A DNA stretch of 64,000 nucleotides from JACVRW01 sp963739095 (lineage in GTDB: Bacteria > Actinomycetota > Thermoleophilia > Solirubrobacterales > Thermoleophilaceae), in assembly GCA_963739095.1 (NCBI GenBank), contig CAVTZF010000020.1, forward strand, positions 1 to 64,000, written 5' to 3'. Positions within the stretch are counted from its first letter, which is position 1. Every line of letters begins with the position of its first letter. A model generated the notes under the pieces. It was not told where the DNA came from and did not search any database. It saw nothing but the letters and a program-made list of their open reading frames with translations. Positions 59,704 to 64,000 of this stretch are shown in pieces. The position numbers and the translations under genes are program-made.

Positions 59704-60730
59704 TTAGGACGGCGGATCTGGCAGGCGGCCGTCGGTGAGGCGTGGCCCGTCCCCGTCGAAGAACAGGCGTGCTATCAGCTCGCCGCGCGAGCTCACGCCG
59801 ACCTTGTCGAAGATCGCCTTCAGGTGGTCCTGCACCGTGTAGGACGAGATGTGCAGGCAGCGGCCTATCCGGTTTGTCGAAAGCCCGCGGGCAACGAGCC
59901 GCGTGACCGCCCGCTCGCGCTCGCTGAGGTCGTAGGCGTCCGCCATCAGCGGTGCGATCTCCTCCGCGGGAGCGGGCTCGAGGATGACCGCCAGCTGCGC
60001 ATCCGCCTCGTCGCCGAGCGTGGACGCGCGCACAAGCAGCCAGCGGCCGGATGGCGCCCGGATTCGGGCCCGAGCGGGGCGGCAGGTTCGGCCTGTCCCG
60101 CGACGATGCCGCGTGCCTGGGTCGCCACCGCGGTGATCACCGGGGGCAGCGGGGCACCCGCGCCGGTCTCCCGTAGCTCGACGAGCCAACGCTCGGCGGC
60201 TGGGTCGGCCGAGACGAGCGAGTTGTCGGGTGCGAGCACCGCCAGCCCGGCTGACTCGCGATCGTCCGGGTGCGCCGCGGGCGGTTCCGTCGCGAGCAGC
60301 GTCGCGCGGCGCACGCCCTCCGCCAGTATCTGCGAGACGGATGCGACCGTCGCGCTGTCGGTCGGCGCGAAATGGGCCCGGTCCTCCCCGCGCAGCAGCG
60401 TGAGCGCTCCCCAGGTCCTCGAGTCGCTGCGCAGCACGGCCGCAGCTCGTCACCGAAGCCGTTTGGACGCCTGACCTCGCGGTGGCGGCGGCTGCGGTCG
60501 AGCTTTCCGCGTGTCGCGGCGCTGAGGCTGGCCGCGCCGCAGTGGCTGTGGGCGAGGGCACGGAAGGCATTGACGTCCTCGCCGCCCTGCTCGATCTCGG
60601 CCATGCGGACGAATTCCTCCGGCGGCAGGCCGTTCTCGACGACCTCGCCGGTGGGCAGCAGTGTCGCCGGATCCATCGTGAGGAGGCAGACGCCCTCGAA
60701 TGGCACCTGTTCGGGGGAGGAGGCGGGCAT
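59704..60730 (-). pseudogene. LuxR-type regulator broken by two single-base frameshifts
   Basis: Three frames on the minus strand join into one protein. From the ATG at 60730: FEGVCLLTMDPATLLPTGEVVENGLPPEEF to SRRHREVRRPNGFGDELR. After about 60440: SDSRTWGALTLLRGEDRAHFAPTDSATVASVSQIL (GAF-like). After about 60075: RWLLVRASTLGDEADAQLAVILEPA, then the LuxR HTH LSERERAVTRLVARGLSTNRIGRCLHISSYTVQDHLKAIFDKVG. Both switches equal one missing base. The reconstructed length is about 342 aa, normal for this sensor-LuxR type. Either a recent pseudogene or sequencing error. Confidence 0.85.
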
Positions 60731-60820
60731 GCCGCCGATTGAAGCAGCGGATCGCGGGCCTGCCTCAACCCCAGAGACCTGGGGTTGCCAGTCGGCTCCC
60801 CATGCTTCAACGTCAGTCGG

Positions 60821-61222
60821 ATGCCGCCAACAGTTCTTCTCCGCAGCGAGGAAACCGACGGCGCGGTCTCGGTGATCGAGGTCGCGTCGGGTCCGGGGTT
60901 CGCCGGGCCACCACTGCACCGCCACGACTTCGACGAGGCCTTCTACGTGATCGAGGGCGAGCTCACGTTCCAGCTCCGCGAGGACGTGTTCACCCGCCGG
61001 GCGGGCGAGCTCGCCTTCGCTCCGCGCGGCGTCGCCCACACCTATGCGAACCACAGCGACGCGCGCGCCCGCGCGCTGATCGTCTGCACTCCGGCGGGCT
61101 TCGAGCGCTACTTCGCGCGCATGGCCGCCGAACGCGATGGCGTCGATCCGCCCGACTGGGCGACGCAGGAGACTCCGGCCGTCGAGCGGCTCGGACCCCA
61201 GATAGCGAAGGCGTCCGGATAG
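60821..61222 (+). CDS. Cupin-domain protein
   Basis: 133 aa from the ATG at 60821; an in-frame start 36 nt earlier is not preceded by a ribosome site. Cupin motif 1: PPLHRHDFDEAFYVIEGELTFQL with two His and the Glu; motif 2: ELAFAPRGVAHTYANHS with the His. A single small beta-barrel that can bind a metal; the reaction is unknown. The C-terminal helix (FERYFARMAAERDG) is typical of quercetinase-like single cupins. Divergent from the broken LuxR gene. Confidence 0.85.
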   Translation: MPPTVLLRSEETDGAVSVIEVASGPGFAGPPLHRHDFDEAFYVIEGELTFQLREDVFTRRAGELAFAPRGVAHTYANHSDARARALIVCTPAGFERYFARMAAERDGVDPPDWATQETPAVERLGPQIAKASG

Positions 61223-61302
61223 CGAGCACGTGCGCGATCGCACACAAGCTCCTCACCCCGGTGGCGAGACTCGGACTTTTGGACCCGGGCTTGGAGATGG
61301 AC

Positions 61303-62472
61303 ATGCAGGACCGTCGTGTGATCGTGATCGGCGCCGGACCGGCGGGGCTCGCCTCGGCCGCGGCGCTCAGGCGCAAGGGTGTGCCCTCGCTCGTGCTCGA
61401 GAGGTCGCCCGAGGTGGCCTCGTCGTGGCGAGGGCGCTACGACCGGCTACGGCTCAACTCGAGCCGGCCGTTCTCCAAGCTGCTCGGCGCGCGCTACCCG
61501 CAAGGCACTGCGATGTTCCCGTCGCGCGACGAGATGGTCAGCTACTTCGAGGATTACGCGCAGCGCAACCACGTCCACGTGCGCCACGACGTCACGGTCG
61601 AGCGCATCGATCGCGACGGATCCGAGCTCGTCGTCCGCACGCAGGACGGCGAGGAGCGAGCGACCCACGTGATCGTCGCGACGGGGCACTCGCACACTCC
61701 CCACATCCCCGACTGGCCCGGGCGCGAGAGCTTCCGCGGCCGGCTCGTGCACTCCGCCGACTACCGCAACGCCGACGACCTCAAGGACGCCGACGTGATC
61801 GTGGCCGGGTCGGGCTCCTCGGGCATGGAGATCGCCTACGACGTCGCCACCGGCGGCGCGAAGCGTGTGCGGGTCGCGGTGAGGACTTCGCCGAACATCC
61901 TCCTGCGCGACCCCATCGGCCCTCTGCTCGCCCGGATCTTCCTGCAGTTCCCGACGCGGTTCAGCGACAACGTCCTCAGGAAGGTTCAGCTCAAGAAGCT
62001 CGGCGACCTGTCGGCCTACGGGCTGCCGATCCCCGACGAGGGCGTCTTCAGCCGGCTGAAGCGGCTGGGCGTCGCGCCGGCGATCGTCGACAAGGAGGTC
62101 ATCGAAGCGATCAAGGACGGCCGCATCGAGATCGTGGCCGGCATCCGCTCGCTTGACGAGAGCGGCGTCGACCTCGAGGACGACACGCGCGCCGAGCCCG
62201 ACGCGCTGATCGCCGCGACCGGCTACCGGAGCGGGCTCGAGCCGATATTCGGTCACCTCGGGGTGCTGAATGAGCGCGGCCTGCCGGTTGTCGCGGACGG
62301 TCACGCGGTTGCGCCCGGCCTGCGCTTCGTGGGCTTCGTGCCGCGGCCGGCCCAGCTCGGCCTGCTCGGGACCGAGGCGCGACGTGCGGCGCGCGGGATC
62401 GCGCGCGAGCTGAGCGGCTCGCCCTCCCGCGGCGGACGTCGGGCGCGCACGCCACGCCCGCAGGCAGCCTGA
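61303..62472 (+). CDS. FAD-dependent monooxygenase (FMO/YhhX-like)
   Basis: 389 aa from the ATG at 61303, which sits 6 nt after GGAG (the ATG at 61297 touches it). FAD motif VIGAGPAGLASAAAL, then WRGRYDRLRLNSSRPFSKL, the ATG-type motif VIVATGHSHTPHIPDWPG (a degenerate FxGxxxHxxx region follows as FRGRLVHSADYR), and NADPH motif VIVAGSGSSGMEIAYDV. Group B-type flavin monooxygenase; oxidises soft nucleophiles such as amines or sulfides. The final 20 residues are Arg/Pro-rich. Confidence 0.9.
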   Translation: MQDRRVIVIGAGPAGLASAAALRRKGVPSLVLERSPEVASSWRGRYDRLRLNSSRPFSKLLGARYPQGTAMFPSRDEMVSYFEDYAQRNHVHVRHDVTVERIDRDGSELVVRTQDGEERATHVIVATGHSHTPHIPDWPGRESFRGRLVHSADYRNADDLKDADVIVAGSGSSGMEIAYDVATGGAKRVRVAVRTSPNILLRDPIGPLLARIFLQFPTRFSDNVLRKVQLKKLGDLSAYGLPIPDEGVFSRLKRLGVAPAIVDKEVIEAIKDGRIEIVAGIRSLDESGVDLEDDTRAEPDALIAATGYRSGLEPIFGHLGVLNERGLPVVADGHAVAPGLRFVGFVPRPAQLGLLGTEARRAARGIARELSGSPSRGGRRARTPRPQAA

Positions 62473-62482
62473 CGCCGGCCGC

Positions 62483-62513
62483 TTGACTTCAACCACACTC
62501 GAGGTTGCACAAT
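62483..62513 (+). promoter_or_regulatory. MerR-type promoter with 19-bp spacer
   Basis: TTGACT (62483-62488), 19 nt, CACAAT (62508-62513). The spacer carries the inverted repeat CAACC-N8-GGTTG (62490-62494 and 62503-62507), the geometry of promoters activated by MerR-family regulators, which untwist the over-long spacer. A second, 9-bp perfect inverted repeat CACACTCGA/TCGAGTGTG (62494-62502 and 62514-62522) overlaps it. Confidence 0.6.
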
Positions 62514-62542
62514 TCGAGTGTGATCGAACAAAGGAGCCTCAG

Positions 62543-63199
62543 GTGAAGCAGCTGACGAAGCTCGACACGATCGTCCCCGGCCTGCACGCCACGTCCCCGC
62601 AGTCGCTCCCGTTCGCGCCCTCGCTCGACGTGCGCGCGTTCCTGCTCGAGCGGAGCCGGGGCAACATCCTGATCTACAGCACGACAGCGCTCGAGCGCGA
62701 CGTCGCCGCGCTCGACGACCTCGGCGGCGTCTCGCGCCGCTATCTGAACCACTGGCACGAGGCGATGTTCGCCACGGAGCTCGACGCGCCGCTGTTCGTG
62801 CACGAGCACGAGCGCGCGAGGGTGGAGGAGGAGATGCACGTGCGCGGCACCTTCTCGCGCCGCCACGTCCTCGACGAGGACTTCGAGGTCATCCCGACGC
62901 CCGGCCATACGTCCGGCGCGACCTCCTTCCTCTGGGACAGCGGCGGCCACCGCGCGCTGTTCACGGGCGACAGCGTCTATCTCGACGGCGGCGAGTGGGT
63001 CGCCGCGCTGCTCGAGGGATCGAGCGACCGCGACGCCTACATCGAGAGCCTCGAGATCATCCGCGGGCTCGACTTCGACCTGCTCGTGCCCTGGGCGGCG
63101 AGCGCCGGCGAGCCGTACCACGCCGTGACGAGCCGCGCCGACGCGCAGCGGCGCATCGACGCCATCATCGAGCGCCTGCGGCGCGGGGAGAATCGCTAG
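62543..63199 (+). CDS. MBL-fold metallo-hydrolase
   Basis: 218 aa from the GTG at 62543, preceded by AAGGAG 6 nt away. Metal motif YLNHWHEA (two His, with Glu where the family has Asp-His), then IPTPGHTSGATSFLW, and LFTGDSVYLDG. The non-standard first motif is found in some MBL subgroups and may bind only one metal. A thiolesterase-like or lactonase-like hydrolase is possible, but the substrate is unknown. Lies behind a MerR-type promoter. Confidence 0.87.
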   Translation: MKQLTKLDTIVPGLHATSPQSLPFAPSLDVRAFLLERSRGNILIYSTTALERDVAALDDLGGVSRRYLNHWHEAMFATELDAPLFVHEHERARVEEEMHVRGTFSRRHVLDEDFEVIPTPGHTSGATSFLWDSGGHRALFTGDSVYLDGGEWVAALLEGSSDRDAYIESLEIIRGLDFDLLVPWAASAGEPYHAVTSRADAQRRIDAIIERLRRGENR

Positions 63200-63220
63200 C
63201 CGGGACGTAGGGTTCCGGCA

Positions 63221-64000
63221 ATGGAGAGATACATCTGCGTGACCTGCGGGACGCAGTTCGCGGACCGCGCCGAGCCGCCGGAGTCATGCCCGATCTGTGA
63301 GGACCCGCGCCAGTACGTGCCTCCGAGCGGCCAGCAGTGGACGACCCTGGCGGAGCTGGCCGCAGCTCACGAGAACGAGATCAGAGCCGAGGGCGAGTTC
63401 ACCGGGATCGCGACGAGCCCCTCCTTCGCGATCGGCCAGCGCGCGCTGCTGGTCCCGTTCGGCGACTCCAACCTGCTCTGGGACTGCATCACGCTGCTCG
63501 ACGACGCGACCGCGGCCGACGTCGAGCGCCGCGGCGGGCTGGCCGGGATCGCGATCTCCCATCCGCACTACTACTCGTGCATGGTCGAGTGGGCGCAGCG
63601 CTTCGACTGTCCCGTGCACCTGCACGCGGCCGACGCCGAGTGGGTGATGCGCCCCGATCCGGTGATCGAGCACTGGGACGGCGAGCGGCTCGAGCTCGGT
63701 CACGGGCTCACGCTGATCCGCGGCGGCGGGCACTTCCCGGGCGGCACGATGCTGCACCGCGCCGACGGTAAGGGCGCGCTTCTGTCGGGCGACATCATCC
63801 AGGTGATCCCCGACCGCGGCCACGTCGGCTTCATGTGGAGCTACCCCAACCTCGTGCCGCTACCGCAGAGCGAGGTCGAGCGGGTCGCCGCGTCGGTCGA
63901 GCCGTTCGAGTACGAGGCCATCTACGGCGCCTGGTGGGACCGGTTGATCCCGTCGGACGGGCCCGAGATCGTGCGGCGCTCGGCCGAGCGCTATGGAGCG
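63221..64000 (+). CDS. MBL-fold hydrolase with N-terminal zinc ribbon (partial)
   Basis: At least 260 aa; the frame is still open at the window edge. Residues 1-30 form a small ribbon with C6-x2-C9 and C23-x2-C26 (YICVTCGTQF and SCPICED), rubredoxin-like. From about 60 the MBL fold begins: the HxH-like SHPHYYSCMVEW, the GGGHFPGGTML loop, SGDIIQ. Known relatives are annotated only as hydrolases. Starts 22 nt after the previous stop, so it is probably in the same operon as the preceding MBL gene. Confidence 0.85.
   Translation, partial: MERYICVTCGTQFADRAEPPESCPICEDPRQYVPPSGQQWTTLAELAAAHENEIRAEGEFTGIATSPSFAIGQRALLVPFGDSNLLWDCITLLDDATAADVERRGGLAGIAISHPHYYSCMVEWAQRFDCPVHLHAADAEWVMRPDPVIEHWDGERLELGHGLTLIRGGGHFPGGTMLHRADGKGALLSGDIIQVIPDRGHVGFMWSYPNLVPLPQSEVERVAASVEPFEYEAIYGAWWDRLIPSDGPEIVRRSAERYGA

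Noticed and set aside
1..64000. tRNA, rRNA, transposase, integrase or attachment sites
   Set aside because: Looked for T-loop-like motifs, inverted-repeat-bounded elements and recombinase motifs; none was seen by eye. Short or diverged examples could have been missed.

Overview
The window is about 64 kb of GC-rich DNA. Genes are densely packed on both strands, with many 1-4 nt start/stop overlaps (ATGA, TAGTG, GTGA), frequent GTG starts and at least one probable TTG start. Deazaflavin (F420)-type reductases, a PASTA-less Ser/Thr kinase with an FHA partner, many TetR/MarR/LuxR/PadR regulators and leaderless promoters point to an actinobacterium. The secreted proteins and the regulator families fit Thermoleophilia (Solirubrobacterales-like) best, but that rank is inference. 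No rRNA, tRNA, CRISPR array, transposase or integrase was seen. This is accessory chromosome, not a phage or an obvious island.

Region by region. 0-12 kb: a fused ABC drug exporter, a Rieske/DUF2231 membrane protein, a truncated aldo/keto reductase, an AlkA-like glycosylase, YceI plus an FMN reductase, a CDF metal transporter, a shortened DUF899 protein, a MarR regulator diverging from a DHA2 exporter, and a TetR-SDR pair. 11.2-15 kb: a sulfite-oxidase-like molybdoenzyme plus TetR, present twice in tandem; the second copy is wrecked, although its intergenic control region is almost untouched. 15-29 kb: an HpaI-type aldolase, a UbiB/ABC1 kinase, an ABC exporter, several small enzymes, a PucR regulator, and a second copy of the 9.6 kb TetR now driving a LuxR response regulator. 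29-38 kb: a PadR-LolD-FtsX module, VOC and STAS proteins, and a large MalT-like LuxR regulator.

38-47.6 kb is the signalling-rich part. A cyclic-nucleotide-binding flavoprotein faces a class III nucleotide cyclase. Next come a DUF3224-MarR pair with a cysteine cluster, a CBS/DRTGG inorganic pyrophosphatase, and a membrane Ser/Thr kinase with an extracytoplasmic Kelch propeller followed directly by an FHA/helix-turn-helix protein. 47.6-52 kb holds four secreted proteins, including a TolB-like propeller ending in RTX-type repeats. 52-56 kb is a MarR with two consecutive MFS exporters, then an F420-type NADP oxidoreductase behind a palindromic operator.

56-64 kb has two genes broken by single-base frameshifts (an S15 peptidase and a LuxR regulator), a coiled-coil protein, an unexplained structured intergenic segment, a cupin, a flavin monooxygenase, and two MBL-fold hydrolases. 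The first MBL gene sits behind a 19-bp-spacer promoter typical of MerR control; the second runs off the window.

The main unusual features are the mosaic-decayed tandem duplication (11.25-14.97 kb), the re-used leaderless TetR cassette (9.6 and 27.2 kb), the cyclase/cNMP-binding flavoprotein pair (39.2-41.6 kb), and the Kelch kinase-FHA module (44.8-47.6 kb). All three lesions that break otherwise readable genes look like single missing bases, so read-level checking should come before biological interpretation of the pseudogenes.
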